Position numbers and translations under genes: made by a program. From contig CAZLXB010000002.1 of the NCBI GenBank assembly GCA_964563545.1, positions 1-64,000 of the forward strand: a stretch of DNA of 64,000 nucleotides, written 5' to 3'. How positions within the stretch are numbered: position 1 is the stretch's first letter; every line of letters starts with the position of its first letter. A model generated the notes under the pieces. That model was not told the origin of the DNA, did no database searches, and was given only the letters and a program-made list of their open reading frames with translations. Positions 15,825 to 24,082 of this stretch are shown here, piece after piece. This DNA comes from Casp-actino8 sp964563545 (GTDB lineage Bacteria; Actinomycetota; Acidimicrobiia; Acidimicrobiales; Ilumatobacteraceae).

Positions 15825-18800
15825 TCAGGCCGAAGGTCGGACCACGTCGATACCGAAGGCGACCCGCAGTTCGGGAACGACACGGTCGATCTCCACCGAG
15901 AACTCGGATCCAAGTTGAAGGATCTTGCCCTCGCCGAGGTGCAGGAAGACCCGGGAGTCGCCCGGATGGCGCTGAAGGATGGAGCGCAACTCGTCGATAC
16001 CCGATTTTCCTATGAGATCGCTCGGCAGATTGAGACGGAGCTCTGACACCGTGTTGGTCAGGCGTATCGGCTCGACATCGGTGGCCGAAAGCGTGGTGCG
16101 ATCGTCGTTCTTGTTCACTCTCACCTTCATGAGGGCGACCCCGTCCTCTCGGAGTTTGTGACCCAGTGCGGCAGCCGTCTTGCTGAACACCGTGACCTCC
16201 ACGACCCCGTGGAAATCCTCGAGATTGACGAGAAGCATCTGATCTCCGCGACGAGTTGTCTTGCGCTCGATTTTGGAGACCACGCCCCCGAGCGTGACCA
16301 CTGAATTGTTCTCGAGGTCGGCGACATCGGCGGTGGTGGCTGTGGCCCGCCGGGCGAGGGTTCCTTCGTGACCCCAAAGGGGGTGGTCGGAGATGTACAC
16401 GCCCAGCAGTTCCTTTTCGAACTTGATCTTGACCTCGCGTTCGAGCTCCAGCGACGGAATCTCGATGTCGAGAGAGAACTGCGAGTCGCCGACGTCGAGC
16501 GAGTCGAACAGACTCAGGACTCCCTGGTCGGCCTCGTGCCGTCGAGACACGGAGTCGTCGATGATCGACTCGAAGACGGCCAACAAGCCCCGCCTCGAAT
16601 GCCCGAGGGAGTCGAAGGCCCCGGCCTTGATGAACGACTCGATGGTTCGCTTGTTGAGACAATCGGTCGGCACCCGCATGCAGAAATCGTGGAACGACGA
16701 GAACGGGCCGTTGGCCTCCCGCTCGGCCACGATGCGGGCACACACCGCGGAACCGACACCTTTGATGGCCGACAAGGCGAAGACGACGGTTCTATCTGCG
16801 GGACGGGCGGCGAAATCGACGCTCGACAAGTTGATGTCCGGGAGCAGGAGGGTGATCTTTTGTCGCCGGGCGTCGGAGAGATAGCCCGTCGCCTTTTCGA
16901 TGTTGTCCTTCACCGATGTCAGCAGTGCGGCGAAGAACTGAACCGGATAGACGGCCTTCAGATACGCGGTCTGGTAACAAACAAGTCCGTAGCCGAACGA
17001 ATGCGATTTGTTGAACGCATAGTCGGCGAAGTTTTCGATGATTCCGAACAGGTAGTTCCCGAGATCCCTGCCGTAGCCGGTCTTCTCGCAACCGTCGACG
17101 AACTTGGAACGCTCCTTTTCCATCAGCTCGCGGACCTTCTTGCCGCACGCCTTGCGCAGGTTGTCGGCCTCGGCGAGCGAGTAGCCAGCGAATCTCTGGG
17201 CGACCCGCATCACGCTCTCCTGATAGATCATCAGGCCGAACGTGTCGCCGAGAACCTCTTCGGCCTCGGGATGGAAGTACTCGACCGGCTTTCGCTTGTT
17301 CTTCCGGTCGGCGTAGTCGTAGTGCATCCGCACGCCCATGGGGCCGGGTCGATAGAGAGCGATCACGGCCGACACATCCTCGAACGACGTGGGAGCCATG
17401 GCCCGCAGCAATCGCTGCATCTCGGTCGATTCGAGCTGGAATACGCCCGTCGTCTCCCCCCGACCGAGCAGATCGAAGACGGCCGGTTCGTCGAGTGGAA
17501 CGTGATCGATGTCGAAGTTGGGATCGGCACTTTCGCGAATCAGAGCAACGGCGTCGGTGATCACATCGAGGTTTCGCAGTCCGAGGAAGTCCATCTTCAG
17601 CAGACCGAGCTCCTCGACCCCGTGCATTTCGTACTGCGTGGTCACGGGCGTCTCGTCGGGCGACTTTCCCTGCTCTGGTTTGCGCTGGAGAGGCAGATAT
17701 TCGGTGAGGGGCTCCTTGGAGATCACGACGGCAGCCGCATGGATGCCCGTCGATCGTTTCAGGCCTTCGAGTCCCTTCGCGACGTCGATGACTTCCTTGG
17801 AGATCGGGTCGGTTTCGTACATTTCGCGAAGCTCGCTGGCCGCCCGGTAGCCGTCGATGTATTTCGGGTGCTCTTCGAGGCAGTACTTGAGCGGCGTGTC
17901 GCGCCCCATGACGAGCGGTGGCATGGCCTTGGCCAACTTATCGCCCACGGAATACTCGTGTCCGAGAACACGGGCCGCGTCCCGGACCGCGTTGCGGGCC
18001 TTGATGGTGTTGAAAGTGATGATCTGCGCGACGTGGTCGCGGCCGTACTTCTCCGAGACGTACCGAATCATCTCGTCGCGATAGCGGGAGTCGAAATCCA
18101 TGTCGATGTCGGGCATGGAGATACGACTCGGGTTGAGGAAGCGCTCGAACAGTAGGTCGTAACGGATGGGATCGACTTCGGTGATTCGGAGGCAATACGC
18201 AACGGCGCAACCGGCGGCCGAGCCACGACCGGGTCCGACGCGGATGCTCCGATCCTTGGCGTATTTGATGAGATCCCACACGATCAAGAAGTACGACGCG
18301 AAGCCCATGTCGTTGATGACCTTGAGTTCGTAGGCCAGCCGTTCGACCACTGACGGGGGAAGATCGTCACCCCAACGCATCCGCGCTCCTTCACGCGCCA
18401 GATGCTCGAGGTACTCGGCATCGGAGTGGAAGCCCGCCGGCACGGGAAAATTGGGAAGCTGAGGTTTGCCGAACTCGATGTTCACTTGCGCTCGTTCGGC
18501 GATCCAGAGGGTGTTGTCACAGGCTTCTGGGATCTCGCGAAACAGGTGTCGCATTTCGTCGGCTGGCTTCAGGTAGTGCTCCGTGCCGTCGAACTTGAAG
18601 CGATTGGGGTCGGTCATCAACGAAGCGGTCTGCACACAGAGCAGAGCGTCGTGCGCCGCACTGTCGTGACGATGTACGTAGTGCGAATCGTTGGTGGCCA
18701 GCACCGGAGCACCGATCTCTTGAGCGATACGCAGTAGTTGCGGATTGGTTTGGGTCTGATTGGCCAATCCGTGATCCTGGAGTTCGACGAAGAGGTTGTC

Positions 18801-19346
18801 GCGTCCGAAGATCTCCTGCAAGCGGGCGGCTTTGGCGCGAGCACCTTGATAATCGCCCTTCAGCAGGCTCTGAAGCACGTGTCCGCCGAGGCAGCCGGTC
18901 GTGGCGATCAGGCCTTCGCTGTGCCGGGCGAGGAGATCCCAGTCCATCCGCGGCTGGTAGTAGAACCCTTCGAGGAAAGCGAGGCTGCTGAGCTTGATCA
19001 GGTTCCGATAGCCGGCGTCGTTCTCGGCCAACAGGGTGAGGTGGTAGTAGAGCTTTCCGCCTCCCTCCACTTCTCCGCCGGTGTCGTCCAGCCGACCACG
19101 CCGGGGCGGGCGCTCGAACCGACTCTCACCGGCCATGTACGCCTCGGTTCCGATGATCGGCGTCACGCCTTGGTTCCGGCACTCCTTGTAGAAGTCGAGA
19201 ACTCCGTACATGTTGCCGTGGTCGGTCATGCCGAGTGCCGGCTGACCATCGGCGACGGCCGCGGCGACGAGTTCGTCGAGTTTGGCCGCTCCGTCGAGCA
19301 TCGAGAATTCGGTGTGGACGTGGAGATGGGTGAACGAGTCGCCCAT
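15825..19346 (-). CDS. dnaE: DNA polymerase III alpha subunit
   Basis: This 1173-residue C-family polymerase is the replicative chain-elongating subunit. The N-terminal PHP domain keeps its metal ligands (HLHVHTEFSMLDG near residue 8 and MTDHGNMYG near 42), so it may proofread as in mycobacterial DnaE1. The palm has GPGRGSAAG (372-380) and the catalytic PDIDMDFD (412-419). A helix-hairpin-helix region and an OB-fold (about 1025-1075) complete the tail. ATG 19346 is preceded by a near-perfect AAGGAGGT site six bases away. No recA- or imuB-like gene is near, so this looks like DnaE1. Confidence 0.96.
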   Translation of the reverse strand: MGDSFTHLHVHTEFSMLDGAAKLDELVAAAVADGQPALGMTDHGNMYGVLDFYKECRNQGVTPIIGTEAYMAGESRFERPPRRGRLDDTGGEVEGGGKLYYHLTLLAENDAGYRNLIKLSSLAFLEGFYYQPRMDWDLLARHSEGLIATTGCLGGHVLQSLLKGDYQGARAKAARLQEIFGRDNLFVELQDHGLANQTQTNPQLLRIAQEIGAPVLATNDSHYVHRHDSAAHDALLCVQTASLMTDPNRFKFDGTEHYLKPADEMRHLFREIPEACDNTLWIAERAQVNIEFGKPQLPNFPVPAGFHSDAEYLEHLAREGARMRWGDDLPPSVVERLAYELKVINDMGFASYFLIVWDLIKYAKDRSIRVGPGRGSAAGCAVAYCLRITEVDPIRYDLLFERFLNPSRISMPDIDMDFDSRYRDEMIRYVSEKYGRDHVAQIITFNTIKARNAVRDAARVLGHEYSVGDKLAKAMPPLVMGRDTPLKYCLEEHPKYIDGYRAASELREMYETDPISKEVIDVAKGLEGLKRSTGIHAAAVVISKEPLTEYLPLQRKPEQGKSPDETPVTTQYEMHGVEELGLLKMDFLGLRNLDVITDAVALIRESADPNFDIDHVPLDEPAVFDLLGRGETTGVFQLESTEMQRLLRAMAPTSFEDVSAVIALYRPGPMGVRMHYDYADRKNKRKPVEYFHPEAEEVLGDTFGLMIYQESVMRVAQRFAGYSLAEADNLRKACGKKVRELMEKERSKFVDGCEKTGYGRDLGNYLFGIIENFADYAFNKSHSFGYGLVCYQTAYLKAVYPVQFFAALLTSVKDNIEKATGYLSDARRQKITLLLPDINLSSVDFAARPADRTVVFALSAIKGVGSAVCARIVAEREANGPFSSFHDFCMRVPTDCLNKRTIESFIKAGAFDSLGHSRRGLLAVFESIIDDSVSRRHEADQGVLSLFDSLDVGDSQFSLDIEIPSLELEREVKIKFEKELLGVYISDHPLWGHEGTLARRATATTADVADLENNSVVTLGGVVSKIERKTTRRGDQMLLVNLEDFHGVVEVTVFSKTAAALGHKLREDGVALMKVRVNKNDDRTTLSATDVEPIRLTNTVSELRLNLPSDLIGKSGIDELRSILQRHPGDSRVFLHLGEGKILQLGSEFSVEIDRVVPELRVAFGIDVVRPSA

Positions 19347-19416
19347 CACCTACCTCCTTCTTGCCGACCGGAACCCACCGAAGAACAACGGTGTGATTTG
19401 CGAGGGTAGCAGAGGG

Positions 19417-19938
19417 TCAGAGGTACGTTCCGGGGCGTCCGTCGGCGCCGGGATCGCCTTCTCCCCCGTTGCCCGGGCCCAGCCGACGCATCTGCTCGAA
19501 CTGCTGGCGCGCTGCCATCTGCTGGGCGAAGAGCGTGGCCTGGATCCCGTGGAAGAGGCCCTCCAACCAACCCACGAGTTGGGCTTGGGCGACCCTGATT
19601 TCGGCATCGGTAGGAGGTTCGGCTCCGAATGGAAGTGCCAGCATGCGCAATTCCTCTTGGAGGTCGGGCGACAGAGCCTCGGATAGTTCGACGATCGATC
19701 GCTCGTAGATCTCAGCGAGGCGTTCGCGACTCTGAGGATCGAGGGTTGCCGTTCGAACTTCTTCGAGGAGTTGCTTGACCATGGAGCCGATGCGCATCAC
19801 CTTGCCGGGCTCCGTGACCGCTTCGGTGACGACCGGCGCCGCCTGCTGGTCGAGGACAGCATCGGGCTGATGGATTTCGGTGGGTGAATTCTCCGTGGGC
19901 ACGGGTCGATTGTTACCGATCGTGGGCATGAGTTCCAC
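19417..19938 (-). CDS. bpa: Bacterial proteasome activator
   Basis: This 173-residue protein matches Bpa/PafE, the ATP-independent ring activator of the actinobacterial 20S proteasome. The four-helix core runs from about residue 46 (GKVMRIGSMVKQLLEEV) through LVGWLEGLFHGIQATLFAQQ (121-140). The C-terminal four residues are GTYL, corresponding to the GQYL tail that docks in the proteasome alpha-ring. The N-terminal 40 residues are low-complexity. It lies between dnaE and a phosphodiesterase-like gene rather than beside the proteasome genes. The start is GTG or ATG 19938, or ATG 19929. A 20S proteasome elsewhere in the genome is inferred. Confidence 0.93.
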   Translation of the reverse strand: MELMPTIGNNRPVPTENSPTEIHQPDAVLDQQAAPVVTEAVTEPGKVMRIGSMVKQLLEEVRTATLDPQSRERLAEIYERSIVELSEALSPDLQEELRMLALPFGAEPPTDAEIRVAQAQLVGWLEGLFHGIQATLFAQQMAARQQFEQMRRLGPGNGGEGDPGADGRPGTYL

Positions 19939-19950
19939 GCAGGATCCACG

Positions 19951-21057
19951 TCATGTGCCGAGGGCGAGGAAGGGTACGAGCATCTCGGCGCTGGTCAGCG
20001 ATCCGTGACGGCAACGAAGCGCGAACGGACCCGAGTCCAGCGGGTCGTGGAAGCTCGTGGGGGCAAAGGGAACGAGCGCGACGTCGCCGAGGCGGCGGGC
20101 GATCGCATCGATGCCGCGTCCCGACCGGCGCCCCAACCAACCTTCTTCGAGAACTTCGTCTCGGGTGCGGATCCATGCCACATCCGAGTGGAGTCGCGCA
20201 AGATCCAGGGTGGCGTCGAGTCGCCCCTTTTTCGCATGGAGCCAACGAAAGCGACCCTCACCCGACTGGTGGGAAAGACATCGGAGAAGTTCCGGAGAGA
20301 GTTCGATCTCGGCATCTCCCGTATCGACCTGACCGTGGTCGGCCACGACGATCAGGGTCGCGTCGGACGAGATCTCCTCGAGAATCGAGGCAACCAGTCG
20401 ATCCGTCATCTCGAGTTCGTTCTCGTAGTAACGCCCAAAGCCCCGCTCGTGCGCGATCTTGTCGACACCGTCGTAATACGCGTAGACGAAACGATGACCT
20501 TGATCGAGTTGACGACGAACTTCCACCGCGATGGAACTCGGGCTTCGCCAACCGGGATGTGGCATGCCTCGGAGATGTGCCTGGGTGAATCCGGTTCCTT
20601 CGTGTTCGGCTCGGCTGATCACCGGAACGATCGAACCGCAGAACGGTGGGATCGGTTGGACATCGGATGGTCGAAAAACGTGGCGCAGGTCGCGTCGCCC
20701 GTCATGCCAACGGAGAGAGTTCATGACGCAGTCACCCATGTCGATCCGATAGCCGACGAGGCCATGTTCGATCGGTCGAGCACCCGTGACCAGACTCGTG
20801 AGTGCGGTGGCCGTCGTACTCGGTGCGACGGTCGTGATCGGTCCGCCAACCATCGACGAGAGGGTCGCCAGTCGATCCCGATGGGCGACGAGCTGTTCCC
20901 AGCCGAGCCCGTCCAGAACCAAAAGGACCACTCTTTCGGCCTCCTGGGCCGGCTCCGGGAACCATGCCGGGCGGTTGCCGGGTTCACGCAGCAGGAGGTT
21001 CGGAACCACGCCGACGAGGTTTGCTCCGTCATAGGCCGGGATCAGGGGCTGGTTCAC
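19951..21057 (-). CDS. Alkaline phosphatase superfamily protein (type I phosphodiesterase/nucleotide pyrophosphatase-like)
   Basis: This 368-residue protein has the metal-binding LLVLDGLGW near the start, a probable threonine nucleophile in APSTTATALTSLVTG, DGVDKIAHERG in the middle and the metal site VVADHGQVDTGD. These place it in the nucleotide pyrophosphatase/phosphodiesterase branch. No signal peptide or membrane segment is visible, so it is probably cytoplasmic. GTG 21057 is chosen because the longer frame to 21117 begins with an Arg-rich run that would nearly abut the divergent Rrf2 gene. The bpa gene follows 12 bases downstream. The substrate is unknown. Confidence 0.85.
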   Translation of the reverse strand: MNQPLIPAYDGANLVGVVPNLLLREPGNRPAWFPEPAQEAERVVLLVLDGLGWEQLVAHRDRLATLSSMVGGPITTVAPSTTATALTSLVTGARPIEHGLVGYRIDMGDCVMNSLRWHDGRRDLRHVFRPSDVQPIPPFCGSIVPVISRAEHEGTGFTQAHLRGMPHPGWRSPSSIAVEVRRQLDQGHRFVYAYYDGVDKIAHERGFGRYYENELEMTDRLVASILEEISSDATLIVVADHGQVDTGDAEIELSPELLRCLSHQSGEGRFRWLHAKKGRLDATLDLARLHSDVAWIRTRDEVLEEGWLGRRSGRGIDAIARRLGDVALVPFAPTSFHDPLDSGPFALRCRHGSLTSAEMLVPFLALGT

Positions 21058-21118
21058 CGTCTCAGTCCAGCACAGCGGTCGCCGTCGTGTCGTCCGCCGC
21101 CTTCTCTCCCCGAACACC

Positions 21119-21124
21119 TACGAT
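21119..21124 (+). promoter_or_regulatory. -10-like hexamer TACGAT, leaderless promoter of the Rrf2 gene
   Basis: TACGAT lies six bases before GTG 21131. No ribosome site is present, consistent with a leaderless transcript. Confidence 0.55.
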
Positions 21125-21130
21125 GCTTGC

Positions 21131-21580
21131 GTGCGTGTTTCGACCCGTGGTGACTATGCGTGTCGGGCTCTTTTGAGCCTGGCCCTCCACGAGTCGGAGA
21201 CCGGCCCGACGTCGGTTCGCGACATCGCAGAACGCACCGGTTTGCCCCAGCCCTATCTCGAGCAGATTCTTCTCGCGCTGAAGGGAGCCGGCCTCGTCCG
21301 TTCCAAGCGCGGTGTCGGCGGCGGTTACACACTCGCCCGCCAACCCTCCGATATCCAGTTGTCCGAGATCATCGCCGCGGTCGATGGTCCGATCACCGTC
21401 GGAGACTTCGGCGAACCGCATCAGGACGGATCCTGCGACCATGAAGGTCAGTGCGTACTACTCGCCATCTGGAAACAAGCCGGTGAACACATGAAGCACC
21501 ATCTCGAAGGTTTCACGCTGGCGTCCATCGCCGCCGCGGCCAGCGGAGCGGGCCCCTGGCCCGAACCCCCGCATCACTGA
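21131..21580 (+). CDS. Rrf2-family transcriptional regulator
   Basis: This 149-residue protein has the Rrf2/IscR winged-helix DNA-binding domain (RVSTRGDYACRALLSLA, then LPQPYLEQILLALKGAGLVRSKRGVGGGYTLAR). Only two cysteines, C102 and C108, lie in the sensor loop, spaced as the first two [2Fe-2S] ligands of IscR. The third cysteine is missing; histidines nearby (H116 region, HMKHH) could substitute. It may sense iron-sulfur status, redox or NO, or be a cysteine-metabolism type repressor. It starts with GTG 21131. Its last seven bases overlap the convergent nusB gene. Targets are unknown. Confidence 0.88.
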   Translation: MRVSTRGDYACRALLSLALHESETGPTSVRDIAERTGLPQPYLEQILLALKGAGLVRSKRGVGGGYTLARQPSDIQLSEIIAAVDGPITVGDFGEPHQDGSCDHEGQCVLLAIWKQAGEHMKHHLEGFTLASIAAAASGAGPWPEPPHH

Positions 21581-21999
21581 CCACGCACGTTCGGGTCCCG
21601 GGCGATCGACGCCAGAACGCCGTTCACGAATCGACCAGAATCGTCGGTGCTGAAGGTCTTGGCCAGCTCGACTGCTTCATCGAGGACGACGGCGGTCGGC
21701 ACCTCGGGTCTCGCCAGCAGCTCGTAGGTCGCAAGTCGAAGTACGAGAACGTCGATCTCCGGCATTCGTTTGATGCTCCAGCCGGTGGCGAAGCGCTCGA
21801 TCAATGCATCGATCTCCTCGACCCTTTCGGCCACACCGACGATGAGCGACATGACGTCGGGCTCGACCCCGACGATCTGTGCATCGGCAACCTTCCGCGG
21901 ATCGAGATCCTTGGTCGAAGCCTCGTAGAGAAGGCCGAGGGCCTGCTCGCGAGCTTCGGATCGCCGGTCCGGTCGGCCGGTTCCGAGATTCGACGGCAC
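21574..21999 (-). CDS. nusB: Transcription antitermination factor NusB
   Basis: This 141-residue protein has the all-helical NusB fold: SEAREQALGLLYEA at the start, then IERFATGWSIKRMPEIDVLVLRLATYELL and PTAVVLDEAVELAKTF. NusB pairs with S10 (NusE) to support antitermination on rRNA operons. GTG 21999, one base after the efp stop, gives the standard family length. The frame continues upstream through efp but that part is not NusB-like. It is the last gene of the eleven-gene chain beginning at alaS, and the efp-nusB order is typical of Gram-positive bacteria. Confidence 0.93.
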   Translation of the reverse strand: MPSNLGTGRPDRRSEAREQALGLLYEASTKDLDPRKVADAQIVGVEPDVMSLIVGVAERVEEIDALIERFATGWSIKRMPEIDVLVLRLATYELLARPEVPTAVVLDEAVELAKTFSTDDSGRFVNGVLASIARDPNVRGQ

Positions 22000-22000
22000 C

Positions 22001-22564
22001 TCAGACTCGGGTGATGTATTCGCCGGAACGGGTGTCGACCTTGACCCGGTCGCCGACATTGACGAACAAGGGCACCTGGATCGTCTTGCCGGTTTCAAGT
22101 TCGGCCGGCTTGCGGGCGCCCGATACGCGGTCGCCCTGAATGCCCGGCTCGGTGACAGCGATGGTCAGTTCGACCGACGCCGGTATCTCCACCGACACGA
22201 TCTCACCGTTGTGAATGGCGATGATGGCGACCATCGACTCGATCATGTAGTCGGCGGCATCGCCGAGTGCCGTCGGAGACACGTTCATTTGGTCGTACGA
22301 CTCGGTGTCCATGAAGACGTAGTCATCCCCGTCTCGGTACAGGAACTGCATGTCCTTCTTCTCGAGCAAGGCTTGCTCGACCCTGATGCCGGCGTTGAAC
22401 GTCTTCTCGAACACGTTGCCGGTACGAAGGTTGCGCAACTTCGTGCGAACGAACGCCCCGCCTTTGCCGGGCTTCACGTGCTGGAACTCGACGACCTGGA
22501 AGAGTCCGTTGTCGAGTTCGAGAGTGATCCCGTTCTTGAGATCGTTGGTGGTTATGGCAGGCAT
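22001..22564 (-). CDS. efp: Elongation factor P
   Basis: This 187-residue factor rescues ribosomes stalled on proline stretches. The start MPAITTNDLKNG and the loop HVKPGKGGAFVR are visible; the loop lysine is the residue modified in some bacteria. The OB domains end in SGEYITRV. The start is ATG 22564, which overlaps the end of the pepP-like gene by 13 bases; the upstream open frame is Arg-rich and not EF-P. The length equals that of typical EF-P. No modification enzyme is encoded nearby, as expected for actinobacteria, whose EF-P can work unmodified. Confidence 0.96.
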   Translation of the reverse strand: MPAITTNDLKNGITLELDNGLFQVVEFQHVKPGKGGAFVRTKLRNLRTGNVFEKTFNAGIRVEQALLEKKDMQFLYRDGDDYVFMDTESYDQMNVSPTALGDAADYMIESMVAIIAIHNGEIVSVEIPASVELTIAVTEPGIQGDRVSGARKPAELETGKTIQVPLFVNVGDRVKVDTRSGEYITRV

Positions 22565-23628
22565 CGCAGGTCCTTGGGGTGTCTGGTGAGAATGTGGCAG
22601 CCGTCTTCGGTCACGAGGACGAGGTCTTCGATACGAACGCCGCCGAGGCCTCCACGATAGAGCCCGGGCTCCACTGTCACGACCTCCCCGGCCGACAGTG
22701 TCGCTTGGCATCGGGGACCGAAAAAGGGTTCCTCATGGATGTCGAGACCGACTCCATGGCCGGTGCCGTGCGGATACATGTCCAGACGACCGGCCTCCGC
22801 GAACACTCGGCGACAGGCGGCGTCGACGTCGACCCCGGCTGCTCCCGCTCGCACCGTTGCGAGGCCGATTCGCTGGGCCTCAGCGACGATCTCGGCGATC
22901 CGGAGCAGTTCGTCGGACGGTGAACCGACGAAGAACGTCCGGGTCATGTCGGAGTGATAGCCGTCGACCAGGGCGCCGACGTCGATGATCAAGGAATCAC
23001 TCTCCTCGAGACGACGGTCGGTTGGTTGATGGTGCGGACGAGCAGAGTTGGTCGGACCCGAAGCCACGATCGTGGCGTAGGAGGGACCGTCCGCTCCGAG
23101 TTTTCTCATTCGGTGCTCCAGTTCGTCCCGAATGTCTCGCTCGCTTTCTCCGCCTCGGATCGTGTCCATGATCTCGGTCAGGGCACGATCGGCGATGTCG
23201 GCCGCCCGGGTGATGGCAGAAATCTCCGCGGAATCCTTGATGCGTCGGCAACGAGCGAAGATCTCTTCGGAATCCTCGACCTCGCAGCCGGCGGACGCCA
23301 GCTCTCCGTGAAGGGACCAACTCATGGCTGACGCCCTGACCGAAATGATGCCCGACGTCCGCTTGGCAACTTCCAGTGCCATCTGAGAATGGGTCCGCGC
23401 TTCCACGATTTCGCAATCGAGTCCATGATCGGATGTCTGCTGAGCGGCCTGGTCCGTGTAACGACCATCGGTCAACAACCAGGAATCATCGCCCCGATTG
23501 AGAAGCCATCCGTTGGAGCCGGTGAAGCCGGACAACCAACGGACGTCGGATGGATCGGTCAGGAGCGCGGCCCGCTCGTCGATCAGATCGCCCTGAAGCC
23601 GTGAAAGTCGATCGCTCCCGGTACCCAA
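22552..23628 (-). CDS. Xaa-Pro aminopeptidase (M24 family)
   Basis: This 358-residue protein has a creatinase-type N-terminal domain (about 1-125) and a pita-bread peptidase domain. The metal ligands are visible in IIDVGALVDGYHSDMTRTF, HGTGHGVGLDIHE and VTVEPGLY, with the final glutamate in GVRIED. It removes N-terminal residues in front of proline. It lies between aroQ (3-base gap) and efp (13-base overlap). The pepP/pepQ-efp pairing is common in Gram-positive bacteria and links two proline-related functions. Confidence 0.93.
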   Translation of the reverse strand: MGTGSDRLSRLQGDLIDERAALLTDPSDVRWLSGFTGSNGWLLNRGDDSWLLTDGRYTDQAAQQTSDHGLDCEIVEARTHSQMALEVAKRTSGIISVRASAMSWSLHGELASAGCEVEDSEEIFARCRRIKDSAEISAITRAADIADRALTEIMDTIRGGESERDIRDELEHRMRKLGADGPSYATIVASGPTNSARPHHQPTDRRLEESDSLIIDVGALVDGYHSDMTRTFFVGSPSDELLRIAEIVAEAQRIGLATVRAGAAGVDVDAACRRVFAEAGRLDMYPHGTGHGVGLDIHEEPFFGPRCQATLSAGEVVTVEPGLYRGGLGGVRIEDLVLVTEDGCHILTRHPKDLRCLP

Positions 23629-23631
23629 GAA

Positions 23632-24072
23632 TCAGCCTTCGGCGAGTAGTCCGACCACGGCATCGATGGCCAACAGGTAGCCACGGCGACCGAGGCCGGC
23701 GATCGAACCATCCGCCACGGGTGCAATGACACTCGTGTGCCGCCAAGGCTCGCGAGCGTTCGGGTTGGAGATGTGAACCTCGATGACCGGACCGGCGAAG
23801 GTCGCCAGAGCATCGTGCAAAGACCATGCGTAGTGCGTGAAGGCCCCGGCGTTCACGATGATCGCCGAATGCAGTCCTCGCGCCGCATGAATGGCATCCA
23901 CGAGGTCGCCCTCGTGATTCGACTGGCGATGTTCGATCTCGTAACCCTTGCCCGCAGCATGGTTCGTGCAGGCCGAGACGTAGTCGTCCAGGGTGTCGGT
24001 CCCGTAGACCTCGGGTTCGCGCTGGCCGAGCAGATTCAGATTCGGTCCGTGAAGCAAGAGAATCGAGGGCAC
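23632..24072 (-). CDS. aroQ: 3-dehydroquinate dehydratase, type II
   Basis: This 146-residue protein matches the small dodecameric type II enzyme that converts dehydroquinate to dehydroshikimate. Visible are LLHGPNLNLLGQREPEVYG near the start with the catalytic Tyr, the lid arginine, NPGA-equivalent VNAGAFTHYAWSLHDAL, and the catalytic histidine region EVHISNPNAREPWRH. GTG 24072, ten bases after the aroB stop, gives the family length; the longer frame is a shadow of aroB. It is the last shikimate gene of the chain. Confidence 0.95.
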   Translation of the reverse strand: MPSILLLHGPNLNLLGQREPEVYGTDTLDDYVSACTNHAAGKGYEIEHRQSNHEGDLVDAIHAARGLHSAIIVNAGAFTHYAWSLHDALATFAGPVIEVHISNPNAREPWRHTSVIAPVADGSIAGLGRRGYLLAIDAVVGLLAEG

Positions 24073-24082
24073 GGCGATGAAC

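Noticed and set aside
15739..16743. Long upstream extension of the unassigned gene at 15082-15738
   Set aside because: The extra 335 codons are Arg/Gly/Pro-rich and antisense or out of frame to dnaE; the plausible protein begins at ATG 15738.
16368..18155. 595-codon open frame on the plus strand
   Set aside because: It lies wholly antisense to dnaE, has no domain I recognise and reads as the complement of conserved polymerase codons; high GC keeps the opposite frame open.
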